Positions 7,620-14,701 of a stretch of DNA of 21,959 bases are shown one piece after another; positions within the stretch are counted from its first letter, which is position 1, and each line of letters starts with the position of its first letter. The position numbers were made by a program, and so were the translations under genes. The notes beneath the pieces are model-generated. The model was not told where the DNA came from and did not search any database. It saw nothing but the letters and a program-made list of their open reading frames with translations. Source of the stretch: a virus; the IMG/VR virus record IMGVR_UViG_3300019888_000063, positions 1 to 21,959 of that record. The stretch is one strand, 5' to 3'.

Positions 7620-8618
7620 TTAGCCAGCATGTGTCGCATCCGTTGCTCCGGTCATAACCGCCACGATCCAGTTCGCATTCAGGATGACTGATGCGAACGG
7701 CATCTTCCATCCGATAGTTGAGAATTGATCAAGCGGATTATCCGTCGAGTTGCTGCCGGGATTCTTCACGTACACTTTCGGTGCAGAGATAGAACCCAAG
7801 TTGACCACGCCATAGGCATTCTTGCCGAAGATGAAGTTCGCATAGACATTCGCCACATTCGTCACCGAGGTGGAAAATCCGCCTGAGACGACGAAATACT
7901 GGTTATTCGACTCTACGAACTCTACCCCGTGCAATTTGCCGACGACCCCGCGCTCGATGGCGTCGGACGTCGTGTAGCGGTGCGCGTCAAGCCACTCGCT
8001 GTTGCCGAACAAATCATAAGCGGTATAGGGGCCGATAATTCCCCGGTACAATCCGCCATCGAATCTCTGGGCTTTGTTGTTCTTCAAAGTCCTGACGGCT
8101 CTCCTGATCTCAGCTCCGGTCAAAGTGTCAGTCGTGTGAATAGTCGATAGCGTATTCACCGAGACAGTCGCTCCGATCGGGAACTGAACCGAGGCGGAAG
8201 TCGCCGCCGCAGTCGCCGCCAGCGTGGTACGAATCAGCTGGTCAATAGACTCGCCGGCATTCTGGCCGTGGACTTCTACATGCTCCGTCAATCCTGATTC
8301 AATCGACGTCATCGAGTAGAGCGAACCGACCGTGGTATATGTACCATAGTCAGCCAAGACTGCCGAGACTGTCGCTGCCGTCATATCCACGGCAGTGGGA
8401 TTGGCTGCTTCGGACAAAGGCGATGTGATGATCGCCAGAGGCGTGAACCGGGTGAAATAGACGGTCTTTCCGCTATTCATGGGTACATTCCTCGTCTGCG
8501 CTCCGAAGTCGTGGCGCAGTTCTATTTTGGCTCGCTCAAGGAAAACTCGGTCATAAAAAATCTGCATCGGACTCGTAAGACCGGGGTTTGCTCCTTGAGC
8601 AGCCGTTGTGGTTGCCAT
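7620..8618 (-). CDS. Major capsid protein, N4-gp56 family
   Basis: A 332-residue protein with MQIFYDRVFLERAKIELRHD near residues 18-37, then VPMNSGKTVYFTRFTPLAI, PLSEAANPTAVDM, and LADYGTYTTVGSLYSM. This order of blocks (YDR-FLERA helix, 'P-N-GKTV-F-R', 'P-L-E-A-P', 'YG-Y') is the signature of the N4-gp56-type HK97-fold capsid protein. The C-terminal part (GKNAYGVVNLG, FSTIGWKMPFASVILN) also fits. It follows the scaffold-like gene by 23 bases and ends in a terminator, as expected for a highly expressed shell protein. Confidence 0.9.
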   Translation of the reverse strand: MATTTAAQGANPGLTSPMQIFYDRVFLERAKIELRHDFGAQTRNVPMNSGKTVYFTRFTPLAIITSPLSEAANPTAVDMTAATVSAVLADYGTYTTVGSLYSMTSIESGLTEHVEVHGQNAGESIDQLIRTTLAATAAATSASVQFPIGATVSVNTLSTIHTTDTLTGAEIRRAVRTLKNNKAQRFDGGLYRGIIGPYTAYDLFGNSEWLDAHRYTTSDAIERGVVGKLHGVEFVESNNQYFVVSGGFSTSVTNVANVYANFIFGKNAYGVVNLGSISAPKVYVKNPGSNSTDNPLDQFSTIGWKMPFASVILNANWIVAVMTGATDATHAG

Positions 8619-8641
8619 TTTATTAAGTTGTTATCGCTTTT

Positions 8642-9124
8642 TCAAGCGTGAGGAAGTATCTTTTCCAGTTCCTGCCTGGTCATTCCTTTCAATTGTTCGG
8701 GAGTGTATTTCCGTTCAATTTCAGATTGTCCGGCGGAATCGGATGTCTTCCCTGCTGCCTCCTCGGCCTTGCGCTGTTCGCGCTTGGTTTGGATGGCGAT
8801 CGACACATACGAGTTCTTGTCCTCTAGGGCTTTTCTACCGCCATTGGACATGATGAACCTGACGTCATCCTTGGTATAGCCGTCCATGATTAGATCGGCT
8901 ACCTCGTCATCGAGGATGTTGTAGGGCTTGGCTTCCTCTTTCTTAATGGGCCTGAGTCTCTTCAACTCTTCTTCGGCCGTTTTTGCCCGTGCTGTCAATT
9001 GGCGCTTTGCCTCCAAGGCCTCGGCCAATTTGATCTTAAGTTCTTCGGGCGATTCGGTTGTTTCGGTAGTCTCAACCTCGACTTCAGGATTTGTGGATTC
9101 CTGTTCCGTTGTGGATTGCTCCAT
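8642..9124 (-). CDS. Scaffolding-like protein (160 aa)
   Basis: The N-terminus is very acidic and Thr/Glu-rich, followed by a predicted coiled coil (LKIKLAEALEAKRQLTARAK and on to about residue 62), a central NILDDEVADLIMDGYTKDDVRFIM and a second charged helical region. The composition and the position directly before the capsid gene are those of a phage scaffolding protein. No enzymatic motif is seen. The 97 bases before it hold two short hairpins (AAGGG/CCCTT and GACGG/CCGTC, minus strand) but no clear promoter. Confidence 0.7.
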   Translation of the reverse strand: MEQSTTEQESTNPEVEVETTETTESPEELKIKLAEALEAKRQLTARAKTAEEELKRLRPIKKEEAKPYNILDDEVADLIMDGYTKDDVRFIMSNGGRKALEDKNSYVSIAIQTKREQRKAEEAAGKTSDSAGQSEIERKYTPEQLKGMTRQELEKILPHA

Positions 9125-9221
9125 AATTTTGACGGCTTATGCCTCCGTCTGGCGTTAAGGGTATATGCAGTTCCCTTTTGCTAATTGCGTACAGTGTATC
9201 ACTAGGCCTTATGCTGCGCCA

Positions 9222-9386
9222 TCAGAGTAAGTTAAATTTTCTGATAATCTCATTCAGCTTCTCTATCACCAAGTTGACTTCGGATTGCGGAGAACTCAAT
9301 CGCAGCTCTTCGATCCTCGGAATGGCGAATTCAACTTGCATCTCGACGGATTCTATCTCGACGGGTTTTTTCTTGGGGCGGCCCAC
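9222..9386 (-). CDS. Small AT-hook-like protein with GTG start (54 aa)
   Basis: A GTG at 9386-9384, one base after the stop of the upstream gene, opens a frame of 54 residues ending with TGA at 9222. It begins MGRPKKKPVEIESVEM; GRPKKKP resembles the AT-hook motif that binds the minor groove of AT-rich DNA. The rest is two helices (PRIEELRL, NLVIEKLNEIIRKFNLL). The stop/start spacing in a compact operon supports it. The DNA-binding role is inferred from the motif alone. Confidence 0.55.
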   Translation of the reverse strand: MGRPKKKPVEIESVEMQVEFAIPRIEELRLSSPQSEVNLVIEKLNEIIRKFNLL

Positions 9387-9387
9387 G

Positions 9388-9627
9388 TTATTTGAAGATA
9401 TTCTTTAATTCTTTTAAGGGCTGACTGATGATATGGGATTGATTCAGGAAATCTCTTAAAGCATTGTAGGCGTAGACTCGACCCAATATCTCCGCCTTGA
9501 CATGCTCCGCCGGCTGTTTCAAATCCAATGTACCCATATCTTTCAATGGCTCGATGAACTTCATGATCATCGCTTCCACGCGAGACCAGTCAGGGTCCTG
9601 AAAAAACTTTTTCTGCCATTCGTTCAT
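9388..9627 (-). CDS. Hypothetical phage protein between portal and scaffold (79 aa)
   Basis: The protein (MNEWQKKFFQDPDWSRVEAM...) is helical and has a Trp-rich N-terminus (W4, W14) and a C-terminal AEHVKAEILGRVYAYNALRDF helix. Small helical proteins of this type often lie between portal and capsid genes in phage head operons, but I do not recognise a named family. It starts 30 bases after the portal gene and is followed by the GTG gene at 9386. Confidence 0.65.
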   Translation of the reverse strand: MNEWQKKFFQDPDWSRVEAMIMKFIEPLKDMGTLDLKQPAEHVKAEILGRVYAYNALRDFLNQSHIISQPLKELKNIFK

Positions 9628-9657
9628 TGGGGTTCACCGAACGATTCCGTATCAGCT

Positions 9658-11505
9658 TCACGCTCCGGCGACAGGGGCTCTTGCTTGGAGGGATGAGACA
9701 CTTCTGTTTCCGGCTGGGGGACCTCCTGTTGGTTGTTGTGCATTTTGTTGTTGTTGGGCTTGTAATTGCTGCTGCTGTCCTTGGGCTTCTTCATCGGCCA
9801 TCTCCAACTCGGCCCTGTTTATCCCCAATTTCTCGGCGAACTGGAAGTATAACAATTTCATGCGGGGGTCATTCAGGATATTTGGATTGCCAGCCAAGTC
9901 TCCGATGACTTTCTGAAGGTTGGAGGCGAGGACCTGCGGATCGACCTGCTCGTTGTCTATGACGAAATCGAACTCGTACTCCGCTTTATTGTACAATCCT
10001 TTCTTGATTTTGAGAAAGCGATTGCTGCTGGTCTTCTTGTATTCTTTTACGGCTTTGGCCTTGGCCAATTCCACCTCGGCCGGATCGACGATATTGCCGG
10101 AGAGGATGCGGGACTTGATGTAATCGTTGGCGTAGATATCGGCTGCGGCTTGGTCGATCTTCTCCAACTCCGCAGCCGAGCCGGTGAAGCGCATGATGTG
10201 CTCCTCGGTCAAATCCGAAAGAAGCTGGGGCATGACCAATTCATTGAAGAACTCCCGAAGCAGAATTGAAAGATTTTCCCGCTTAAAAGCGAAGACGGAA
10301 GTCGATTGGGCCGTGGCGATCTGCACGACACCGAGAGGCGTAGAGGTCGGCGGCGTCTCGCCTCGTACAGCTTCGTAGGCGAACGAGAGCTTGTCGGCTT
10401 GGCCGATGTAGCTTTGCTCCTCATCCCTGAATGCCGAGAGATTCCTCTCTTCATTGGCGATGGGCTGGATGCCGTTTACCGAAGTGAGGAGATCACCGGA
10501 TTCCAAGTCCGTGAGAACATTCCTGATGATCTGCTTATCCGGTGATTGGAATAAGTGCATCGAAGATATCTCCATCGAAACTCTTTTCTGATTTTTGAGT
10601 TCATTCACTCTCTGCTGGACATCGAATAGCATCTCGATCACTCCCACGCCGAGCCATCTCCCTTTTATCTTTGTATAGTGAAAATCCCTGAACGGCCACT
10701 CCTTCGTCCACTTGGACGAGAAGAGAATGACCCCAGCTTCGCCTACGACCTTCTTGTCCTTATTGACTTCTAACTTGTCGGCGCCGGCTACGATGAAGAT
10801 GGCTTTGACCAGCTTTTCCGATTTTCCGCCTTTCAGAAAGAACTCCGGCACTTCTCCGTATCTCTTATATATTTTTATATACGGCGTCGAATCCTGTTTG
10901 TTAGTAGAGCCATCGGCATCTTCAAATGGTTGAGTGGCTTCGGGTTCGCTAAATCTCTCGATGGCCGTCTCCACGTTATCCCAGCCCGTGTCCCTTAACT
11001 CGGTCGGAGTCATGTAGTGGATGGTCGTCACAAACCTTGAGTCTTCAATGTTATCCACCGATGGATCGAGGATGAGACGTCGAATATCAACGAGCTTTGC
11101 GGTTCCATTAACCTTCTCCAAGGCAATAGAACCGTAGATCGGTGCTTCGATGGCTATCTGATTTAGGATTTCAGCGAACTCGGAAGTCTTCAGCCATTGC
11201 TTCAATTCCTTTTCCAGTAGATAGGTTGAGAAGTACGATTTGGGATTGGTCGGCCACAAGCGGATGTTCTTGGTATCGACGTTTAACATCTTCGAGGCCA
11301 CTTCACAAGGGGGATTTACTACGTTGAAAAATAGTTTCTCCCTTCCCAGGTACAAGTCGGCGTTTTCATATTTCGATGAGTGATACAAATGGCAGCGCTT
11401 GACCGTAGAGTACTGATTGAAAGAGTAACCCGGAACCGGGCTGATGCTTGCATTGAAAAAGTCGTCGTTCTCTTTTCTGATTTGTGCGAAGATGGACGGA
11501 CTCAT
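9658..11505 (-). CDS. Portal protein (615 aa)
   Basis: The long protein lies directly after the large terminase, whose stop overlaps its ATG (AAATGAG). Features are LWPTNPKSYFSTYLLEKELK, an EAPIYGSIALEKVNG block near residue 145, KIKGRWLGVGVIEMLFDVQQ (the stem/wing region with the conserved 'G-G-E-L-Q-N' pattern), and a long helical part followed by a Gln-rich tail (EEAQGQQQQLQAQQQQ, then Pro/Gly). Low-complexity Gln-rich C-termini are common in podovirus-type portals. The role, a dodecameric ring for DNA entry and exit at the capsid vertex, is from family knowledge. Confidence 0.85.
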   Translation of the reverse strand: MSPSIFAQIRKENDDFFNASISPVPGYSFNQYSTVKRCHLYHSSKYENADLYLGREKLFFNVVNPPCEVASKMLNVDTKNIRLWPTNPKSYFSTYLLEKELKQWLKTSEFAEILNQIAIEAPIYGSIALEKVNGTAKLVDIRRLILDPSVDNIEDSRFVTTIHYMTPTELRDTGWDNVETAIERFSEPEATQPFEDADGSTNKQDSTPYIKIYKRYGEVPEFFLKGGKSEKLVKAIFIVAGADKLEVNKDKKVVGEAGVILFSSKWTKEWPFRDFHYTKIKGRWLGVGVIEMLFDVQQRVNELKNQKRVSMEISSMHLFQSPDKQIIRNVLTDLESGDLLTSVNGIQPIANEERNLSAFRDEEQSYIGQADKLSFAYEAVRGETPPTSTPLGVVQIATAQSTSVFAFKRENLSILLREFFNELVMPQLLSDLTEEHIMRFTGSAAELEKIDQAAADIYANDYIKSRILSGNIVDPAEVELAKAKAVKEYKKTSSNRFLKIKKGLYNKAEYEFDFVIDNEQVDPQVLASNLQKVIGDLAGNPNILNDPRMKLLYFQFAEKLGINRAELEMADEEAQGQQQQLQAQQQQNAQQPTGGPPAGNRSVSSLQARAPVAGA

Positions 11506-12767
11506 TTAAATGATTTTGGGTTCATGCGATTCTGATAAACCTTGTTTGCCAAGTATGGATCGATTCTAACCGGCTCCCTAATGCCATGGACGGAGAGAGC
11601 GAGAGACATCACGCGGTCGTCGGTCATTCCTTCCGGTACGGATATCTTAGTCTTGCCGCCGTCACCCAAAGTATATCTGAATGATTCCAATTCCGCTATG
11701 AGTCCTTCGTCATCGGGAATGCGTATCTTATTCTGTTCGAGGAGTATCGCCAGATTATTCAAAAGATTCGTGCGAGAGGTTTCGGTGAATTTAAAACCTC
11801 GATGGTCTTCTCCGCCGATCCGAAGTCCTCGTGCGAATAAGTCCTCGACGATGGGATCGCCCACGCCGGTCGAGTCGGGCCAGATGAGTGCGTTATTAAA
11901 CCTTCGGGCAGTCGCTTCTATTTTTGCTTTCTGCAAGTTCCAATCGATCTGATTAAACCTCTCTTGCGGATAGGCGATGAATGAATTGAGGCAAAACGGC
12001 GTGAGAACGGTCCAGTCGTTGTGCTTGGCCAGATCCACTCCAAGTTGGAAGTCTCCCGCTTCAGGCAACATAGTGTCTTTTGAATAGATGCAATTTTTTA
12101 TTCTCCTGAAGAATTGCCCAGCATCGTCGACGAATGAGCACATATACTCCTGCTCATAGAGAGCTTGGGGCGTATTGCGCCGTATTTCGTCCAATTCTGC
12201 CTCAGGGAAGACTTTTGTATCGTTACAGGTCAAAAGGGACGTGTACCACTCCTGTGGCATGTCTTGGGCCATTTTAAACAGTTTCCAACTGTGATTCTTT
12301 CCCTTGGGCGTAAAGATGAAAGTAGCCGTGCCGTGATTCTCTCTTAAGACCGGTTGGATGATGGCCGTCCAAATCTCCTCGTTCATCTCGGAGTATTCGT
12401 CGAAGACCACGTCGATCGGATTTATTCCACGATGCTTGTCGATGTCCTCGCAGCCCACGAACTTTTGAATACTGCCGTTCCTGTAGTAGATCGCGAGCTC
12501 GCTGTCGTTCATCTTGTCGTAGATTCCGTAAGGCACATGCTCTTTCACCAGAGCATCCCAACAAATGCTCTTGGCCTGTCTGTATGTCGGGGCGAAATAA
12601 TAGTAAATCCCTTTGGTGATTTGAGAACGGATGATCTGCTGGTTCAGTGCCGTTTTCGATTTACCGGCGCGGCGGTGCCAGACGGCCACCTTGAATCTCT
12701 TGTTAGACTTTAAGAGAGGCAACTCATAACTCCTCGGCTTGAATTGGTGTGGTATCTGTATGTTCAT
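11502..12767 (-). CDS. terL: Terminase large subunit (packaging ATPase/nuclease)
   Basis: The ATPase half has the Walker A-like motif WHRRAGKSKTAL (residues 30-41) and Walker B IDVVFDEYSEMNEEIW (118-133; D123, E124). A C-motif-type block TATFIFTPKGKNHSW follows near 147-161. The nuclease half has QLGVDLAKHNDWTVL (catalytic D245) and ALIWPDSTGVGDPIVEDLF near 293-311. The length (421 residues) is on the short side but both domains are complete. Its start overlaps the small terminase gene by 44 bases and its end overlaps the portal start. Confidence 0.95.
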   Translation of the reverse strand: MNIQIPHQFKPRSYELPLLKSNKRFKVAVWHRRAGKSKTALNQQIIRSQITKGIYYYFAPTYRQAKSICWDALVKEHVPYGIYDKMNDSELAIYYRNGSIQKFVGCEDIDKHRGINPIDVVFDEYSEMNEEIWTAIIQPVLRENHGTATFIFTPKGKNHSWKLFKMAQDMPQEWYTSLLTCNDTKVFPEAELDEIRRNTPQALYEQEYMCSFVDDAGQFFRRIKNCIYSKDTMLPEAGDFQLGVDLAKHNDWTVLTPFCLNSFIAYPQERFNQIDWNLQKAKIEATARRFNNALIWPDSTGVGDPIVEDLFARGLRIGGEDHRGFKFTETSRTNLLNNLAILLEQNKIRIPDDEGLIAELESFRYTLGDGGKTKISVPEGMTDDRVMSLALSVHGIREPVRIDPYLANKVYQNRMNPKSFK

Positions 12768-13110
12768 CGAAAGTGGTTACAGTGATATTCAATTCACCGG
12801 ACATTTCGTGCTTCTGGGCCGCTTGTCCATGAGTCCTATCCAAAACATCTTTGTAAAAAGCGTAGTTGCCTTTTCGGGCGTTCAGTAATCCGGCAGATAC
12901 GATCTCATCTTCAAGCTCTTCCGGCGATTTGTCATTCAGCTTGGCGAGCTTGATCAGAGCCTCTCGATATATCGTTGCGTAATTCCTTTGGCCCAGTCCC
13001 CTTCCTTTGGGATTCGGTGAAGGATCGCCCGCTTTCCACGGCGCGATTAAATTATCTAAACGCTTGTCAGTGTTTTTATCGGTGCTCTCGTTTTTGGTGT
13101 CTTCTGCCAT
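12724..13110 (-). CDS. Small terminase-like protein (DUF5681-type N-terminus)
   Basis: The protein starts with a hydrophilic tail and then has the block APWKAGDPSPNPKGRGLGQRN (residues ~24-44). This resembles the 'W-K-P-G-S-NPKGRPKG' motif of DUF5681 proteins, often found beside large terminases. A helix rich in Lys/Leu and Glu follows (IYREALIKLAKL, SPEELEDEIV). Direct linkage to the large terminase (44-base overlap) supports a DNA-recognition role in packaging. It also overlaps the methylase upstream by 55 bases. Confidence 0.7.
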   Translation of the reverse strand: MAEDTKNESTDKNTDKRLDNLIAPWKAGDPSPNPKGRGLGQRNYATIYREALIKLAKLNDKSPEELEDEIVSAGLLNARKGNYAFYKDVLDRTHGQAAQKHEMSGELNITVTTFDEHTDTTPIQAEEL

Positions 13111-14291
13111 TCTATGACTTTACCATTTAATTTGACTTGCGGATTGTTGACATAATCTACATAGCGTTGGACTATGACATCTGTGTAGTGCGGGTCTATC
13201 TCCATGCCATAACAGATGCGGTTTGTCTTTTCGCAGGCGATCAGGGTTGAGCCGGAGCCGAGGAATAAATCTAAAATAACATCATCACGCTCTGAACTAT
13301 TGAATATCGGCTTACAAACTAATTCCACAGGTTTCATCGTCGGATGCAAATTGCTTTTCAATGGTTTATCGACTTTCCACACGCTTGTTTGGGAATGACC
13401 TCCAAACCATTTATGGCTCTTTCCCTCTTTCCATCCGTAAAAAATCGGTTCGTGTTGATAATGATAATCCATCCGCCCAAGCACATGATTGTTCTTTATC
13501 CAAATCATCATGTGCTTCAAATTCCAACCTGATTCAAGAATGCTCATCATCATCATCATCATCATCAAATCTCCGCCCTGCATTGCATTTATGTAATAAC
13601 ATCCCGAATCAACCACAGCTTCATGGGCATTCGAAAAAGATGTCGTCCAAATACTTTTCATTTCGTCCACGGTAAGATGATCATTTTCTATCGGAGTCTG
13701 AATGCGATTGGCTGTGGAAATCGCATTCAGACTTTTATTTTTATCCGCATACGAAACCCCATAAGGAGGATCAGTAATGAATAAATCCGCCTTCTTGCCG
13801 TCCATCAGCTTTTCAACTTCGTCTTTTTTGGTGCTGTCTCCGCATAAGACCCGATGCCTGCCCAGTTCATAGAGGTCTCCGCGTTTTGACTTTGATGGCA
13901 CATTTTCGGGTATGACATCATCCAGTTCATTCGGATCTATGAGCAAGTCCCTATCAAATCCAGTCAAGTCAAATAACTGGTCTGATAAGGTTTTAAGGTC
14001 TTCTATGGCTAGGCCCATATCCCAATCCGATTCATTGAGCTTGTTATCAGCCAACCTATATGCTTTGGCCTGTTCTTCGGTTACATTGAGCTTTAATACG
14101 GGGATTTCTTTTAATCCCAAAATCTTGGCGGCCTCGTATCTGCCGTGGCCGACGATGATCACATCATACTGATCCACGACTATCGGCTGATTGAATCCAA
14201 ACTCTCTTATGGACGCCGCTATCTGCTCGACTTGTTTGGCCGGATGCTTTTTGGCGTTCTTCGGGTAAGGCCTAATCGAGCCAATATCCAT
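13056..14291 (-). CDS. ParB-like nuclease domain fused to a DNA N6-adenine/N4-cytosine methylase
   Basis: The N-terminal ~100 residues are ParB/Srx-like: DIGSIRPYPKNAKKHPAKQV, IREFGFNQPIVVDQ, VIIVGHGRYEAAKILGL. The C-terminal half is a beta-class methylase: catalytic motif FITDPPYGVSY, then HPTMKPVELVCKPI and the SAM motif DLFLGSGSTLIACE, so DPPY comes before the glycine motif. The fusion is widespread in phages and lies here directly before the terminase genes, suggesting a role in marking or recognising DNA for packaging. A run of seven Met (MMMMMMM) in the middle comes from a trinucleotide repeat. It overlaps the small terminase by 55 bases. Confidence 0.9.
   Translation of the reverse strand: MDIGSIRPYPKNAKKHPAKQVEQIAASIREFGFNQPIVVDQYDVIIVGHGRYEAAKILGLKEIPVLKLNVTEEQAKAYRLADNKLNESDWDMGLAIEDLKTLSDQLFDLTGFDRDLLIDPNELDDVIPENVPSKSKRGDLYELGRHRVLCGDSTKKDEVEKLMDGKKADLFITDPPYGVSYADKNKSLNAISTANRIQTPIENDHLTVDEMKSIWTTSFSNAHEAVVDSGCYYINAMQGGDLMMMMMMMSILESGWNLKHMMIWIKNNHVLGRMDYHYQHEPIFYGWKEGKSHKWFGGHSQTSVWKVDKPLKSNLHPTMKPVELVCKPIFNSSERDDVILDLFLGSGSTLIACEKTNRICYGMEIDPHYTDVIVQRYVDYVNNPQVKLNGKVIEWQKTPKTRAPIKTLTSV
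13545..13565. repeat. (CAT)7 trinucleotide repeat inside the methylase gene
   Basis: Seven perfect CAT units on the plus strand read as seven ATG (Met) codons in the methylase. A trinucleotide repeat does not shift the frame when it changes length. Confidence 0.95.
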
Positions 14292-14292
14292 G

Positions 14293-14421
14293 CTATTCGG
14301 CCACGAGGATAATGGGCGTGTTTAAAGGGACCGTAATCTTGCGGGGTTCAGGCACAGTTCCTTGCGGCACAAAAACAACATTCGTCCCATCGTCGTTATT
14401 CACGGTAATTGAAGTTATCAT
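14293..14421 (-). CDS. Small hypothetical protein before the ParB-methylase (42 aa)
   Basis: A longer frame begins at 14475, but that start lies upstream of the predicted promoter. The ATG at 14421 (MITSITVNNDDGTNVVFVPQ) follows the extended -10 box by a normal leader. The protein is mostly beta strands with a Pro-rich loop (PEPRKITVPLNTPIILVAE). Its stop is one base before the methylase start. No family is recognised. Confidence 0.5.
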   Translation of the reverse strand: MITSITVNNDDGTNVVFVPQGTVPEPRKITVPLNTPIILVAE

Positions 14422-14449
14422 TTTGATTAAATTAGCTTCTAATGGGGAA

Positions 14450-14458
14450 AGTATAGCA
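14450..14458 (-). promoter_or_regulatory. Extended -10 promoter of the packaging/head operon
   Basis: The minus strand reads TGCTATACT, an extended -10 box (TGn plus TATACT). A TTGCTT lies 14 bases upstream, a poor -35 distance, which is common for extended -10 promoters. It sits between the candidate origin and the small gene at 14421. Confidence 0.5.
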
Positions 14459-14518
14459 TAAAGCGCAGGAAGCAATTATTTTTATATTCCTTCCCAAAAA
14501 CTTCGTGTCATATTTTTC

Positions 14519-14565
14519 CTTCATATTCTTACCCCCCTAAAGGGGGGGTAAAAGAGAATATGAAG
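14519..14565. repeat. Long hairpin with C6/G7 core
   Basis: CTTCATATTCT (14519-14529) and AGAATATGAAG (14555-14565) are perfect 11-base arms. Inside them TA plus six C (14530-14537) pairs with six of seven G plus TA (14543-14550), leaving a five-base loop and a four-base bulge. There is no T-tract on either side, so it is not a standard terminator. Confidence 0.8.
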
Positions 14566-14626
14566 ACCATATTTTCCTCATATTTTGGCAAAAATAAGCC
14601 ATGTTGAGCCATTTTGACCATAATTG

Positions 14627-14646
14627 CTCATAGTCGCGACTATGAG
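14627..14646. repeat. Perfect 20-base palindrome
   Basis: The half-site CTCATAGTCG (14627-14636) is followed directly by its exact reverse complement. A perfect palindrome of this length is a strong candidate for a dimeric protein binding site or a cruciform at the origin. Confidence 0.85.
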
Positions 14647-14701
14647 TCTCTGTCTCATATTCACAAATATGAAAAAATAACAAGCGCATATGAGAGTTTT
14701 G

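Larger units (their letters stand above)
14508..14694. other. Candidate replication origin: iteron-like repeats and palindromes
   Basis: This AT-rich non-coding stretch next to the primase gene holds seven copies of a (T)CATATT word on either strand (from 14508, 14521, 14556 reverse, 14569, 14578, 14655 and 14666 reverse). It also has a large hairpin (14519-14565), a perfect 20-base palindrome (14627-14646), two adjoining decamer repeats (14597-14606 AGCCATGTTG and 14607-14616 AGCCATTTTG) and the inverted pair TCATATT/AATATGA (14655-14672). Such clusters are typical of phage origins and of multi-site regulatory regions. The primase-helicase ends just beyond it. Origin function is inferred. 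Confidence 0.5.

Noticed and set aside
7339-7710. Longer version of the gene at 7339 from an ATG at 7710
   Set aside because: It would run through the capsid 3' end, the terminator and the promoter.
13545-13565. CRISPR or other array
   Set aside because: It is a simple trinucleotide run inside a coding gene, with no spacers.
14519-14565. Intrinsic terminator of the primase operon
   Set aside because: The stem is strong but no T-tract follows on either strand.
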